Assembly: GCA_033239005.1 (NCBI GenBank)
Contig: BSQZ01000011.1
Span: 5,395,001-5,459,000 of the forward strand
Source of the DNA: Lamellibrachia satsuma
Taxonomy: Eukaryota > Annelida > Polychaeta > Sabellida > Siboglinidae
Direction: 5' to 3'
DNA length: 64,000 nucleotides
Below, in pieces: positions 1 through 11,916 of this stretch (position 1 is its first letter; every line of letters starts with the position of its first letter). The position numbers and the translations under genes were made by a program. The notes beneath the pieces were generated by a model. The model was not told the origin of the DNA. It made no database searches and worked only from the letters and a program-made list of their open reading frames with translations.

Positions 1-700
1 GACTTCCAACTACTGACAAGACAGTCAGGTTGAATCCCGTAAAAACGGTCTTATCAAATTCGAGAACTTTCTGGTTGTCTTCAAGTGTGAACGTCCTCAG
101 CGCTCCTTTGAGAGGCTGCAAGAGTCCATATGGAATTCGCGAGAGGGCGTTGCCGGAGATATCTAGCGTAAAGACATTCGCTCCTACGAACGTGCCGTCA
201 TTAAGAACGTTAATCTTGTTACTGTTCAGCAGTAGTTTCTTTAGATGGAGCCCGTTGAACGCGGAATGTGGCAACTCCTCGATGTTGTTCATGTGCATGT
301 CGAGATGGCTAAGCTTCGTCGCACCTCTGAACGCTGCTGAATCAACGGTCTCGATCTTGTTCGAGCTCAGAGTTAGCGTCTCGAGTGCAGGTAGATTTTC
401 GAAGGCACCCGGACTAAGCTTGCGCAGTTCTCCGCTGTCCATCTCCAGTGTGCGCAGTACCGGAAGTAGCGGGAATGTGTGTGTTGCTGATAACTCAACA
501 ATGTCATTTTTCTTGAACATAATCTTGACCGTGTCATTGGAGAAACCGAAGGGGATCTCGACGAAATGCTGGCGTTCGCAATTGACTGTCTTCTCTCCAT
601 GAAGTACTAGGCACTCACACAACTTTGGACAGCTGCCGGTCACTGGGACCGACGGGACTAGCATCGCCGTGCCGAGCAGAGTCAACACTACAGCATACAT
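1..700 (-). CDS. Gene A: LRR-Ig receptor, N-terminal part only (cut by window start), chimeric 5' end
   Basis: Starting at the ATG at 698-700 the minus strand reads MYAVVLTLLGTAMLVPS, a good signal peptide, then an LRRNT cap (CPKLCEC...NCERQ) and typical LRRs that run off position 1. From 1 to about 480 it aligns without gaps to 23563-24042 of gene B. From about 480 to 760 it follows the D/F gene type instead. The usual family start (MPALQG, ATG at 719-721) is followed four codons later by an in-frame TAA at 707-709, so only the downstream ATG can be used. A polypyrimidine-CAG acceptor lies just upstream (747-759). The rest of the protein (LRRCT, Ig, stalk, membrane helix) is expected outside the window. 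It may be a functional recombinant gene or a pseudogene; the visible LRR part looks open by comparison with gene B. Confidence 0.7.
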   Translation of the reverse strand, partial: MYAVVLTLLGTAMLVPSVPVTGSCPKLCECLVLHGEKTVNCERQHFVEIPFGFSNDTVKIMFKKNDIVELSATHTFPLLPVLRTLEMDSGELRKLSPGAFENLPALETLTLSSNKIETVDSAAFRGATKLSHLDMHMNNIEELPHSAFNGLHLKKLLLNSNKINVLNDGTFVGANVFTLDISGNALSRIPYGLLQPLKGALRTFTLEDNQKVLEFDKTVFTGFNLTVLSVVGS

Positions 701-746
701 GTCGCCTTAGAGCGCTGGCATCGCACTTGTTCAAGCTCGCTGCACT

Positions 747-759
747 CTGAAACAAAAAA
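747..759 (-). other. 3' splice acceptor of the D/F type in gene A
   Basis: On the minus strand a T-run ending TTTCAG is followed by AGTGCAGCGAGC, the same leader as in genes D1, D2 and F. It sits inside what was B-type coding sequence. Confidence 0.5.
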
Positions 760-902
760 CCAGTGAGTACGGCATATTTGCAGTATACTTGCTTAATGCA
801 TTCATGCATCGCGCATTCACACGAAGTCGGACATTCACCATACGCCGGGCGCAGCGCCACAAGCAGCACTGCCGCCACCAGCACCGCCGCCACACTAAAC
901 AT
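760..902 (-). pseudogene. Orphan B-type first coding segment upstream of gene A
   Basis: ATG at 900-902 opens MFSVAAVLVAAVLLVALRP and an LRRNT beginning CPTSCECAM, closely matching residues 1 to about 47 of gene B. After the codons for YAVLTG the B similarity stops abruptly at about 760 and is replaced by D/F-type intron acceptor and leader. Read straight through, it ends at a stop at about 615 in the wrong frame. It is either a dead remnant or an alternative first exon; no convincing donor (only a weak GTTTTT) is visible at its end. Confidence 0.6.
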
Positions 903-953
903 GCTGTATCATAGATCTTGTTTGCATGTGACAACGCCTTATCTTGCTGCGAT

Positions 954-966
954 CTGAAACATAAAC
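954..966 (-). other. 3' splice acceptor upstream of the B-type start
   Basis: Minus strand GTTTATGTTTCAG precedes the B-type leader by the same distance as at 24311-24323 in gene B, so the 5' UTR intron was duplicated with the gene. Confidence 0.5.
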
Positions 967-1951
967 CGGTGCGTCACGGGTAATCGTTTTCCCGTAGTTT
1001 TTCTCCCGTCTACATTAACTTATATTTTCATAGCGTAATTGTTATTGCTTAACTTATGTTCGTAAATGATATGTCAGACATGATCGTAGCCGATTATTAA
1101 GTGTATTGATAACACCATGGCAGTGGCTGATTAAGGGCATTGAAACACAATCTCGCATGTGCCGACCCTAGTGCCGGATTAACCATGGAACAAGTTGTAC
1201 AACCGTATCAGTGCCCCTCCAACAAAAAAGCCCCCCCCCCACAAAATCAATCATTATCCGTGTGATTAGCCGCGTATGTGTCACTCTTTGTTTGCTCAGG
1301 GCAACTTGTACGGCCTCTATTTACGCTGTAGTTTCTTGTGGTACGAAATTGAGTGCTGCAATTCTTACTTGTCATTGTACGCTATAGTTTCTTGTTTGTA
1401 ATCATACGCTGTATGCTTTTGTACGTGTGTCTGTATATCGTCGTCGACGACAATCTGTGATTGCTCATGATCAAACATAGTTGAATAAATTAAGGTATAT
1501 GGTTACCTCCATAGTCAACACCACGCGATTCGGTCTTCGTTGTTCACGAACCCTATAAAGGCCCCCCACAGAAAAGTCTCTTCCACACCCCCACGCTTTT
1601 AATCCGACACTGACCGAACGTGCAACCGGTGTATGAGGCATTCAAAACACTCCCCCGTTCAAAACATTAAAGAAGTGTTTTGAGCCTGAATAAAGCGTAT
1701 GTAAGAAAAAATAATATTATTGTTGAACCTATAATTAGAGTTTATATTTTGTGAATAAAATTTTTTTTTGGATAAAAACTCAGTTTTGAAATTGAGCACT
1801 GTAGTGTTTTGAACCGGGTTGAAAACATTCTTACCTAGTTTCAAAACACTACAGCAGTGTTTTCCAGGGTGAGTGTTTTGAATTTACTACACATGTCCAT
1901 GTTTACGTAACACAGGCACGCCCAGTTTACGTGACCTGCACGTAGATAGAC

Positions 1952-2030
<79 letters not shown>

Positions 2031-2830
2031 GTGGCTCATCTCTGCAATCCCAGTTATGACATTTCTGCCACTACAAAGAGCTGCACTACCGGTTAGGCTA
2101 AAGGTCATTCCTGAATCTAGGTCATCTCGCGACAAATGTAGTCTACCTAGCATCCGCTACGACCTGCCAGCTCATTTGTGCAAATGTGTGATTTAGTTCT
2201 GATAAAATCATGGCAAAGTTATTGAATTTTTTTACCGGAATCCGATGAAAATTCGGCGATTAAACTAAATTCTTTCGATGATATTAATAAAATGACACAC
2301 TATTTTATTAAATCGACTGTGCATATTTGTTTAGCTGGTCACACACGACACATTTCAACGAACATGACTCGCGATGTGATGTGAAAGTTTCATAACTAAT
2401 TATACCTCGCGCGCTACACCGCACATATTCTACCAGGCTGACAGTATGACGCGGTGCCGTTGGACAAAAGTACCGTCAGGCATTTTGCCACCTGTGAGAA
2501 CAGGTAATAGTAAACACGTAAGCACAAGTAACCGTGTTAATACCCAGGCTGCTGATGTTAGCTAAATATTGAAGAAATCTAACTTAATAATTTCCAGTAA
2601 TACCGGAAATGTTTTGTTTTATTATTTCGCCAGTTGTACTATGCTTCTTGTAAACAAAGCTTCGTCAAATTTGTTGATGACACCGATCCGTTTAGTTCGC
2701 GATGCTGTTGTTGGTCGAGCGCTAGTTACTTTATTTTGCAATAGTTGACCCATGTTTATTGAACAATTTTGTAATACGTTAAACAAGGATTATCATAAGC
2801 ACCCAGTTTGTTATATCATTAGGCCCATTA
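967..2830. repeat. Segmental duplication, 5' flank of gene A (pairs with 24324-26500)
   Basis: No gene is seen. The stretch repeats the 5' flank of gene B with many small differences. Examples are the shared GTAACACAGGCACGCCCAG at about 1905 and 24740, and the shared block ending in CATTAGGCCCAT at about 2820 and 26490. The second copy has an extra segment at about 25157-26030 that contains a CR1-like fragment. Confidence 0.7.
1955..2028. repeat. (CT)n microsatellite
   Basis: About 37 uninterrupted CT units. The duplicated site near 24788 has almost none, so it expanded after the duplication or collapsed in the other copy. Confidence 0.97.
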
Positions 2831-2904
2831 TCTCCATAGGTGGTGCTGCGCAGACGGTTGCGATATTTTGCTTTGTTTAGCTACTCTATGTATAGTTTTA
2901 CTGA

Positions 2905-5900
2905 CTTTTATGATCATTGGAGTTGGACAATATGCGAATGAATCTGATGGCAAGTTACGCGAAGTGGACACTTCTTCTCTTGCTCCGGTGCGGACTCTTT
3001 ACATCAGGCTTCATGACACCTCGCTCCGAAAATGGTGACCAGAGTCAGCGAGTGCTCACCTACACTAAACACATGCTGCTGGCACTTCGTGACAGCGGCG
3101 CTGCTCCACCCATTGAACTCCTTGAGCTTACGTACACCCATCTCGACAACAACAGACAGCAAACACACCAGAGGAAAAGAGGCAGGAAAGGTGGTGTCAG
3201 GCAGCGCCTACGAAGATAAAAAACTAGCCCCCCCTTCCTTCTATGATTTTGAGCAATGCACGATCCCTGAAACCCTAGATGGACCAACTGCGACGGCAAG
3301 CCAAGGTATGTTACGAATTTCGTGAGGCCTGTGTCATGACTATTACCGAGACTTGGTTGAACAAAGACATTCCTGATACTCTTTTGGAAATTGGTGGCTT
3401 TTCGCTCATTCGAGCAGACAGAGGTGAACATTCAGGGAAGGGCAAAGGGGGAGACATCGGTGTGTACGTCAACGACCAGTGGTGCAGGCAGCACACAACC
3501 AAATACAACATATGCAACCCCGATGTTGAACTGCTATGTTTAAGCCTCAGACCTTTTTACCTTCTCAGAGAGTTTGGGAATGTTTTAATTTGTTCTGTTT
3601 ATGTGCCCCCCAGTGCAAATGTGGCCCGAACACTCATTGCACACTGTGTCCACAAGCAACTTGAACGGACTCCTGAAGCACCAGTCTTCATCCTGGGTGA
3701 TTTTAGTCACTGCAAGCTGGAATTCAGTCTTCCAGGCTTCTCGTAATATGTTAAGAGTGACACTCGCAAAGGCAAGACGCTGGGCAAATGTTATGGGAAT
3801 ATACCAGGTGCATACACAGCTAAGATCAAACTACTTATTGCCAACTCAGACCATGATACTGTTCATCTCATACCCATATACCCACCAGTCCTGAAGAGAA
3901 GCAAACCCGTGTTGAAAACCGTTAATGTGTGGTCTGTTGACAATGTAGAGACGCTTAAGGACTGATTCATGTGCACAGACTGGGAGGTTTTCACTCAGGA
4001 CAATCCCGACATCAACACTGCTACAGATTCAGTGACAGACTATTTTCAAGTTTTGCACAGAAACTGTCATTCCAAAGAAAACTGTGAAATGTTTTCCCAA
4101 CAATAAACCTTACATAACCAAGGAAATCAAAGACTGCATACATAGAAAAAAGCTGGCATTTGCAAGGAGAGACAGACAAGAGGACAAACAGGTGCAAAAG
4201 GAATTCATCACCAAACTTAGAGAGGAAAAACGACACTACAAAGACAAAATGGAGAAACATTTCAATTGGATAAACAATAAAACATTATGGGATACAATGA
4301 AGTCAGCCATAAACATGAACTATACTAGGAAACCAATATACACTACAAATGAACAGGCTGATGAAATGACTAATTTTTACAGATGTTTTGATACTCAGGA
4401 CTCTTCCAGGAGATGTGATTCTGTGCTCAGTGATGTGTTTGTCAGTAAAGCCGATAGGCTTGAAAGTGATGTAGATGTTGTTACCAAAGTCTTCCAACAT
4501 GTATGTAGTAGAAACGCAACTGGTCCTGATTGCATTTCAGCTTTTTTATTGAAAACATTTGAGGAGGAGCTGGAACCGGCTTGGTGCCCCATATTCCAAC
4601 TTTCGGTTGATAGCCACAGGGTACCAATACTCTGGAAAACCTCATATATTACTCTTGTACCAAATAAAACTTGCCCAAAAGAAAACAATGATTACAGACC
4701 TGTTGCACTTACATCAATTGTCATGAAATGTTTGGAATGCTAAGTGGCTTGTAAACTGAGGTTAGACGTTCAGGACTATCTTGACCCATTCCAATATGCC
4801 TACAGGCAGGGCAGAGGAACATGTGATGCTGTCAACACTGTTGTCCATTTAATTTTGAAACACTTAGACAAGCCCAAAGCTTATGCTAGACTATTGTTTA
4901 TAGACTTTAGCTCGGCGTTCAACCTTATCCAACCTCACACCCTGCTCACTAAGCTGAAACAAATGAATGTCAATCCATATATCATCAAGTGGTATCTTTC
5001 TTTTCTAACAGACAGAGTGCAGCTTGTTAAAGTAAATCAGACTCTTTCCCAAACTGTGGTAACAAATACCGGTGCACCCCAAGGTTGTGTCAGTTCGCCG
5101 ATTTTGTACATTCTGTATACAAATGACTGTACCAGCAGCAGTAGTAAGAACTACATAATAAAATTTTCTGATGACTCGGCTATTCTTAGTCTGTTACATG
5201 CTGATTCTGACATCAGCATGTACACTTCTGATATTGAAAGCTTTGTACGTTGGTGTGACAACAACCACCTCAAACTCAATATTAGTAAGATCACTTGCCT
5301 GTTGTTATCCATGGTGAAGATATTGCCCAGATCAATCAGTGCAAATACCTAGGTGTCCATCTTGATAACAAACTTAGCTGGAATGTCCATGTTCACAGTG
5401 TGTGCTCCAAAGTCCACCAGCGATTGTATTTTCTCCGAAGATTGAGATCTTTTGGTGTTGATGAGAAAATACTTGTTCTTTTTTATCGCTCCATTATTGA
5501 AAGCATACTGCGCTATAGGATTACTGCTTGGTTTGGCAATCCGTCTGTTCAGTTGAAATCACAGCTTTCTCGCTTGATGAGAACTGCCATGAAAATAACA
5601 GGTTCCACATCTCCCATGATCTCCCATCAGGAGATTTTTGAGCAGACATTGAGAAGACAGTCAGTCAAGATTATTTATGATACCAAACATGTTTTACATG
5701 AATTAATGAATTTCAGCTCCTGCCATCTGGCAGACGCTGTAGAACTCCTCCGTGCAGTCTTAATAGATACAAATTCTCATTTGTGGCACTGTCCATTAAA
5801 CAACTTAACTCATGATGCCTGCTGCAAACAGTGTCACTTGTCGCTCCTAGCATAACAAGTAATGTGTATGCAATGTATATAATGTCTATTATTTTTTTTA

Positions 5901-6083
5901 TTTTTTTTTATTATTTATTATTATTACTATTATTATTAATATGTTCCACTGTCTACTTATCTGCCGCTTTTATAGAATGGTTTTATGTAAAATATATTGC
6001 AGTCATGTCTGTTCTTACCGGAGACAAATTTCGCAATTTCATTGTTGAGACAATAAAGAATTATCTTATCTTATCTTATCATA
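2905..6083 (+). mobile_element. Degenerate non-LTR retrotransposon, L2/Rex1-like (Jockey superfamily), EN-RT
   Basis: Nearly full coding region of a LINE, broken by several lesions. 2917-3219 gives the amino-terminal region ending in a basic KRGRKGGVRQRLRR motif. A frameshift leads to 3279-3746, an endonuclease domain with ETWL, GGDIGVYV, VYVPP and GDFS (normally GDFN); SDHDT follows near 3845. 4084-4743 holds the linker and the first RT block (NDYRPVALTS). An in-frame TAA at 4741-4743 separates it from 4744-5352, which carries LLFIDFSSAFN (motif A), GAPQGCVSSP (motif B) and FSDDSA (motif C, normally FADD). A second frameshift near 5300 leads into the thumb at 5295-5855. The 3' end has ACAATAAAG and four TTATC units. 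It is inactive. The clade assignment is by resemblance only. Confidence 0.9.
6058..6083 (+). repeat. (TTATC)n 3' tail of the LINE
   Basis: Four pentamer units directly after an AATAAAG signal mark the 3' terminus, as in LINEs that end in a short simple repeat instead of poly(A). Confidence 0.8.
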
Positions 6084-6084
6084 A

Positions 6085-6500
6085 CTTTCATTTACATGGA
6101 CAGCATTGTGACATCAAACGTAATCAAGAAATTAAGAACATAATTGATTGCTGTAGCAATGAATCATTCCAGGACATGTCTAATCTTCTGAAGAATGTGA
6201 CTGCACAAACACACATGTTTGGACACAACACGTTACAAAGGAAGAGGTTCTACACAGACCAGGACAACAAAGACAATTACTGGCAACGAACAGAAGAAGA
6301 CAGTTGCAATTTCTAGGACATGTATTCAGAATAAGTCAGATTGAAAAATAAAAAGAGCACCAAGTTAGAAGCAAGCAAAGAATAACAAACATTACAAATC
6401 TAAACAAATGGCTTGAAAGACCAGCCAATGACATCCAGCTGCTGACAAATACAAACGACAAAATTGTGTGGATGACTATGATCGCCATCACCATTGACAT
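6085..6500 (+). mobile_element. RTE-like LINE, 3' coding fragment
   Basis: Translated pieces resemble the carboxyl end of RTE-type reverse transcriptases: a region like EIKxxI...LLKNVT, then FLGHVFR and the terminal motif KQRITNITNLNKWLERP...TNDKIVWMTMI. Stops and frameshifts interrupt it. The same block recurs at 15838-16300 and 26500-27905. Family assignment rests on the FLGH...R.W..M pattern. Confidence 0.65.
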
Positions 6501-6650
6501 ATGTTTTTCCAACACACCATTTATATCCATAACTTTTCCAACGCACCATTCTTCATCCATAATTTTTCCAACACACCATTCTTTAACTATAACTTTTCCA
6601 ACAAACCATTCTTTATTTATAACTTTCCGAACCCACCATTCGTTATGTTA
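6500..6650. repeat. 30-bp minisatellite, short array
   Basis: About five degenerate units of the form CCATTCTTTATCCATAACTT followed by TTCCAACACA. It is the same family as the long array at 28290-29215 and, as there, follows an RTE-like 3' end. Confidence 0.85.
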
Positions 6651-7440
6651 ACGTTAACGATGATGTATGTTAGCATAAATAGTAATGGCGGTGTCAGAAA
6701 CAAAACATTCGGAATTCTCTTATTCTGGACACTCCTGACTCACAATAGATTAGGAGACAAACGTTTGTAGTCAATTACATCATATAGAAGACGGAATTTG
6801 ACTTTATATTGGGACAAGCTGTGTAGACATCTTAAAGGAGGATACGGTTCTTCTTGTACATGGCGGATGACAATTATGATAGACCAGACTGTGTTGCAAT
6901 TCGCTGGAAGGCACTCTGATGGTGAAAAATAAATCACTACAAGAAATATGCTAGATTAAACAAATTAACTGTCTTATTAGAATGACGATGAAGTCTACAT
7001 AAAGACAAAAGGCAAAACAAAACCAACCGCGATGACACGTACCGTGGTCAGTGCAACACGTATGTGGTCGTGTAACACATATTGAGGTCAGCGTTTCTGT
7101 CACATACAAGGTGTTAAGTAAGACTCAGTATTCTGTTAATCGAATCCCGCCGTTTGGAAACATGCCTGTCTATCCTCGGTTCACACCTACCTCTGTCTCT
7201 GATGCCAGGGACTTGGATCGCTGACCTAGTCCGATACGTCGGTAGCTGCCTCTACGGAGTAAAGTTGAGCTGAATCTGAGTATGCAGTGTCGGTATATAC
7301 ATAACAAGTGCAGCTCACGAAGAAGCAGTCAGTGTGTCGACGTCTGATCACGTGACGCGCACTCATGGCCAGCGGCGCGTGACGAGATCGCAAGGAATCT
7401 CAGCCACATTCTATTGTTGGGCGAAACGAAAGCACTTTTG
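6650..7440. repeat. Duplicated non-coding block (pairs with 11054-11540 and 30040-30940)
   Basis: No gene is visible. Three copies share GATGATGTATGTTAGC-like, GGTGTCAGAAACAAAACA and GTCGATTACATCATATAGAA motifs. The 6650 and 30040 copies continue together into the 39-bp minisatellite; the 11054 copy stops near 11540. Confidence 0.75.
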
Positions 7441-7629
7441 TTCGATTAACCACTGGAGGTATGCGCGCGCCCGAATAAAGACACCTGACTCATATGACAT
7501 AAATACGCAGTAAGATTTGCTAAGTTAGTAAAAAAATTACTTCTGTCGCAGGTCCAAGAGGCTTTGCTTCCCTGAATGACAATGTCATGGTTCAGTGAGG
7601 CGCTATCGATAGCTGTTACATTGTCATAT

Positions 7630-8300
7630 GTCAGAGAGACCCTGCTGCCCTCCGTGTCAGACACAGAACAGTTCTAACGATCGCAGTGAAATTTACATCA
7701 TATAATATCCGAGAGGAACTTCTGGGCCGCGTTGGCCCACTGGCATAAGAGGCCCTGCTGTTCGCAGTACCAGTGTCATAGTCAAGAGAGGTAATGTTTT
7801 TTACATCACCACTGTCAGAGACCAGGAAGGCTTTGGTGTTCACCCCCCCCCCCCATTCACAGTACTGGTGTCATAGGCCATAGAGGCCCTGCTCTTCACA
7901 GCACCTGTGGCATAGACCAGCGGGGCACTTCTGTTCACAGCACCAGTGTCATAGATCAGAAAGGCCATGCTGTTCTCATCACAAGTGTCATAAATCAGAA
8001 AGGCATTGCTGTTCACAGCGAGCCTCCCTAGTTCACAATACCAATGTCACAGACCAGATAGGTTCTGTTGCTTTTTCATAGCACCAATGCCATAGACCAG
8101 AGAAGCCGTGTTCTTTACAGTACCAATATCATACACCACAAATGCCGTGCTGTTCATAGCACCAGTGGTATAGATCTGAGAGGATTTGCTGTTCACAACA
8201 CCAATAGTATATACCACAGAGGCCCTGCTGCTCACAGCACCAGTGCCATGGACTATGGAGACCCTGTCGCCGTCAACAACGCAGTAAAAATCAGTTAGGC
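7630..8300. repeat. 39-bp minisatellite, copy 1
   Basis: Degenerate units of the form GCCCTGCTGTTCACAGCACC followed by AGTGTCATAGACCAGAGAG. The 39-bp period keeps frame, so the minus strand reads as 13-residue repeats (YDIGTVKNTASLV-like). I do not call this a gene because upstream and downstream frames are closed and there is no start or domain context. Confidence 0.85.
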
Positions 8301-8399
8301 CCTGCTGACTGCCATAGCATTGACATTGACCAACGTGGTTATCAGTGTCCCACTTATAAAAGCAAGACTCACACAAATATAGAGTTACTTGTCATTAAA

Positions 8400-9300
8400 G
8401 AAAAGAAAAGACATAACGTATACAATGAGGGTTGTGTTTCGACTTACTAGTAGTAGAAAGTCAGTAAAATTTGTCATTGTTTTTTTAGAGATTGTGAGAA
8501 AGTGCAATTAACCGTACGAGTTGGCTTTAAACCAATAGTGTCATTTATGAAATTGTGTGGAAACTGGCTTTATTTACACCTTCCGGATGAGCCGTCGTGT
8601 AAATAAAATAAATATGTTTTATGAAACAGAAAATTCAAATGGTACTGCGAAACTGGTATTTTTACACCTGCCTCATATGCCTAGTCGGGTAAATAAAAAT
8701 AAATATGTTTTATGAAACCGAAAGTGAAAATGGTACTGCACCTGCCGCGCAGGCCTCGTCAGATAAATATATTTTAAGAAACCGAAAATGATACGTCGAT
8801 GCGTCAATGACGCAATGATTCAGAGTTCACCTGTGTGCACCGCTACAGGCCTACGTTATTAAATCCCCAATGTGGGAAGATAAGTAACATATTCCCCAAA
8901 CCTCTCACAATACGGATTTTAGGGTTTTAATACAGATTAGCTTCAAATGGAAAAATCGCGATGACGTACATGTTTTCTTGTATAACCGTACACAGTCGTC
9001 GGGCAAATAGTTTGACGTTAGGCAGATTTCAGATTATGCTTGATGTAAGTATATGTCACAGCCTAATGGGTGGTGACATTCGATTGGAATGTGAGCCAGT
9101 TAGCCAATGAAATATGCTATACGGATTTATAAGGCTTTATTCGGGATTTCAAGTAAAATATACGGCGTGTCAGCCAAACATATGTGGCATGTCTGCATTT
9201 CCCCAATGACATTATAAAAAAACATATATTTTGGTCTAATCAGAACGTAACATACTGATTGTTACGCCAGTGCAGCCGATGATTGAGTAAAGTAACATAG
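8400..9300. other. Non-coding stretch, duplicated at 33480-34380
   Basis: Nothing gene-like is seen. It contains three internal near-repeats of about 100 bp (GGTAAATAAA...TGTTTTATGAAAC...GAAACTGG), also present in the partner block. Confidence 0.6.
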
Positions 9301-9423
9301 TTTCAAACAAAAACTAACATTATTGTGTTTATAGACACATTTTCAATGCGTACACTATCCACAATTGTATAAACTGAGATATTCCTTGACAACAATTAGG
9401 AGTTTACCAAATGAAATAAAGAT

Positions 9424-10060
9424 GTGCAGAATCTGCACATCAAATGTCATTTATGGCAGTGGGGAAATGGCTAGTGGCGCCACTAATGGGGATTTTCTTG
9501 AAATTGTCGACGGAACTACAACATGGAATTCGCGCGAATATTTTGCCGTGCGCTGAAACAATCGCGTATCAATGCCAACGCATGGTCAATCACATTTGAA
9601 GTCATTCGAACGTCAGATCATCCGATTTTTGCGTTCAGATGCTAGGCGTTGTGATTTCTGTTTAATATCGGTAAGTGTTATTTTCATTACGCTGTAATGT
9701 TTGCTGAAGCAAATACTTTTCGACTCTCTAATTTGCAGTACGGGTTGTAATTCCGTCGACAATCGACTGCGCGATGCTTTCCGTTTATAAACATGCGCAG
9801 TCTAGCTATTAAAACCATTACATTTCGGGTAGCAACTAATGCCAGATTTGAGATGCAGCTGAGAGGATACTTAACGAGAGCACCAGTAACGAGGAGAGTA
9901 AATGTCAAGTAAGTTATTATATAACGCTGTATCCGGACTGTCGAAAGTGCTTTACGTTTCCCTCCTTGGCAGACTTGTTCATTCCAACACCAACTCGACT
10001 TCGCTGGGGAGCATTAATTTATACAGAGTGAACGGAATGCAGTTGCAGTAACAGTGGAGT
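9424..10060. repeat. Dispersed repeat (pairs with 51930-52310, 53870-54190 and 11620-11830)
   Basis: Shared blocks include GTGCAGAATCTGCACATCAA, TAGTGGCGCCACT and GCAACTAATGCCAGATCTGA. No coding potential is seen. It has the distribution of an interspersed element of unknown class. Confidence 0.65.
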
Positions 10061-10261
10061 GAGACACGCGAACCGAACAAGGACTTATTTTTCATTATAC
10101 AACCATCTGGTGGTGAATAGCAGATGTCGTCCAAAACCAAATTGTTTTCAGCTTGTATTTTGCAAAACGTTAACATGGCCACCAATGGGAAAGTCACTAA
10201 ACTAATAATAATTCATAAAATTATAATAATAAAATTAAACGAGATAAAACGTAATTCAAAC

Positions 10262-10332
10262 ATACCGAGGATTGAACCAAGGACCCTCAACCATAAAAGC
10301 GAACGCTCTACCGCTAAGCCACGACAGCTTTC
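10262..10332 (-). repeat. tRNA-like sequence, probable SINE head or degenerate tRNA
   Basis: Minus strand has an A-box (TGGCTTAGCGGTAGAGC) and a B-box (GGTTCAATCC) at tRNA spacing, and the D-stem GCTT/GAGC pairs. The anticodon, T and acceptor stems do not pair well, so it is not a convincing functional tRNA. Confidence 0.5.
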
Positions 10333-10395
10333 ACGAAATGTTGCACTGAATTCGTTACATATTCGGCAGTATTGTAGCATTGTCGTTTTAACTGT

Positions 10396-10671
10396 TCATT
10401 TTGGTGGTAGGTGGTGTTGTAGTGATAGGTTTGGTTGTGATGGAAGGTGTGGTTGTGATGGTAGGTGTGGTTGTGGTGGTAGGTATGGTTGTTGTGGTGG
10501 TAGTTGGTGTTGTCGTTGTAGATGTAGTTGTGGTTGGTGTAGTTGTGGTACCTGTCGTTGTTGTGTCCTTCCCTTTGCTGCAGCAAGTCCCGTCTCCGCC
10601 GGTGCTCGCTCCGACACATGCACAGACAGTCCGCGTCACGTTTCTCTCCAAGTTGCTCGCGCTGCCTTGTT
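10396..10671 (-). pseudogene. Fragment of a gene-B-like LRR-Ig gene (Ig end plus start of Thr stalk)
   Basis: Minus strand encodes NVTRTVCACVGASTGGDGTC followed by CSKGKD and a Thr-rich run with PTTTTT units, matching gene B at about 22560-22770. Similarity ends sharply at about 10671, inside the Ig domain, and the neighbouring sequence becomes the repeat also found at 29645. At the 3' side the stalk breaks off at about 10396. No LRRs, membrane helix or start belong to it. Confidence 0.85.
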
Positions 10672-11560
10672 CTATTCAAAACACCTCGTCCTGGTGGACT
10701 GAATTGCTTAGTAGGGATTGATGCAGACAAAAATACCGCGGACAACGATGGTTCCTCGCTCGTATTGCAATTGGGTCGTAATAATATTAAAAATGGATTA
10801 TTACAACATGAGTCTATTATAGTTACAAAATGGGCACTTCGATTTATTTACAAAATGGAGCTGGTGCTATTATGAAATAAATGCTTATGAAAAATAAAAA
10901 ATAAATTGGTAAATTATTACAAAATGGATGGCTGTAGTCGATGCAATCGGATTTAATTTTTTAATATCGTATATGTCGGGTTGTTGAAAGATAAGTATAG
11001 TGGGCGTCCATAGTGGTGGATATGTCTCTGAACAAACTATGCATGACTTACAGGTAACGATGATGTATGTTAGCTTAAATAGTAATGATGGTGTCAGAAA
11101 CAAAACATTCAGAATTATCTTATTCATTACTCACAGTAGATTAGGAGACAGAAGTTTGTAGTCGATTACATCATATAGAAGACGGAATCTGTGTGTACAT
11201 TCGGAGAGACTGCGTGGACATCTTAAAGAAGGATACGGTACTTCTTGAACACGAAAAGGCGGTTGACAATAATTGTTATGATAGACCAGACGGTGTTGCA
11301 ATTCGCTGTAATGGTGAAGCATAAATTACTACATGAAATATGCTAGATTAGACAAACTAACTGACTTAACAGAATGACGTTAACGTCTACTGAAAGAACA
11401 AAGGCAAAATAAAACCAACCACGATGACACCGTGGTCGGTATAACACGCATGTGGTCGTGTGACACATATTGAGGTCAGCGTTTCTGTCACACACAAGGT
11501 GGTAAGTAAGACTCAGTATTCTGTTCTTCGAACCCCCGACAAACAACAAACAAACGGTAC
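10672..11560. repeat. Duplicated block (pairs with 29645-30540)
   Basis: Near-identical landmarks are GGTGGACTGAATTGCTTAGT and AAAATACCGCGG, then the GATGATGTATGTTAGC block. No coding region is seen. Confidence 0.75.
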
Positions 11561-11847
11561 TTCGTGAACATGAAAACGCGGATGACAATTGTGATAGATC
11601 AGACTGTGTTGCGATTCGCAACTAATGCCAGATCTGAGATGCAGTTGAGAGGATACTTGGCGAGAATGTACACCAGTAACAAGGCGAGGAAATGTCAAGT
11701 AAGTTGTCATATAGCGTTGTATCCGGACTGTCGAAAGTACTTTACGTTTCACTCGTTGGCAGACGTGTTCATTTCAACACAATCTCGACTTCCCTGGGGA
11801 GTATTCACTTATATTCAGTGAACTGAATGCAGTTGTAGGAACAGTGG

Positions 11848-11878
11848 AGTAAGACGGGGGTTCAATACAAACAATTTA

Positions 11879-11916
<38 letters not shown>

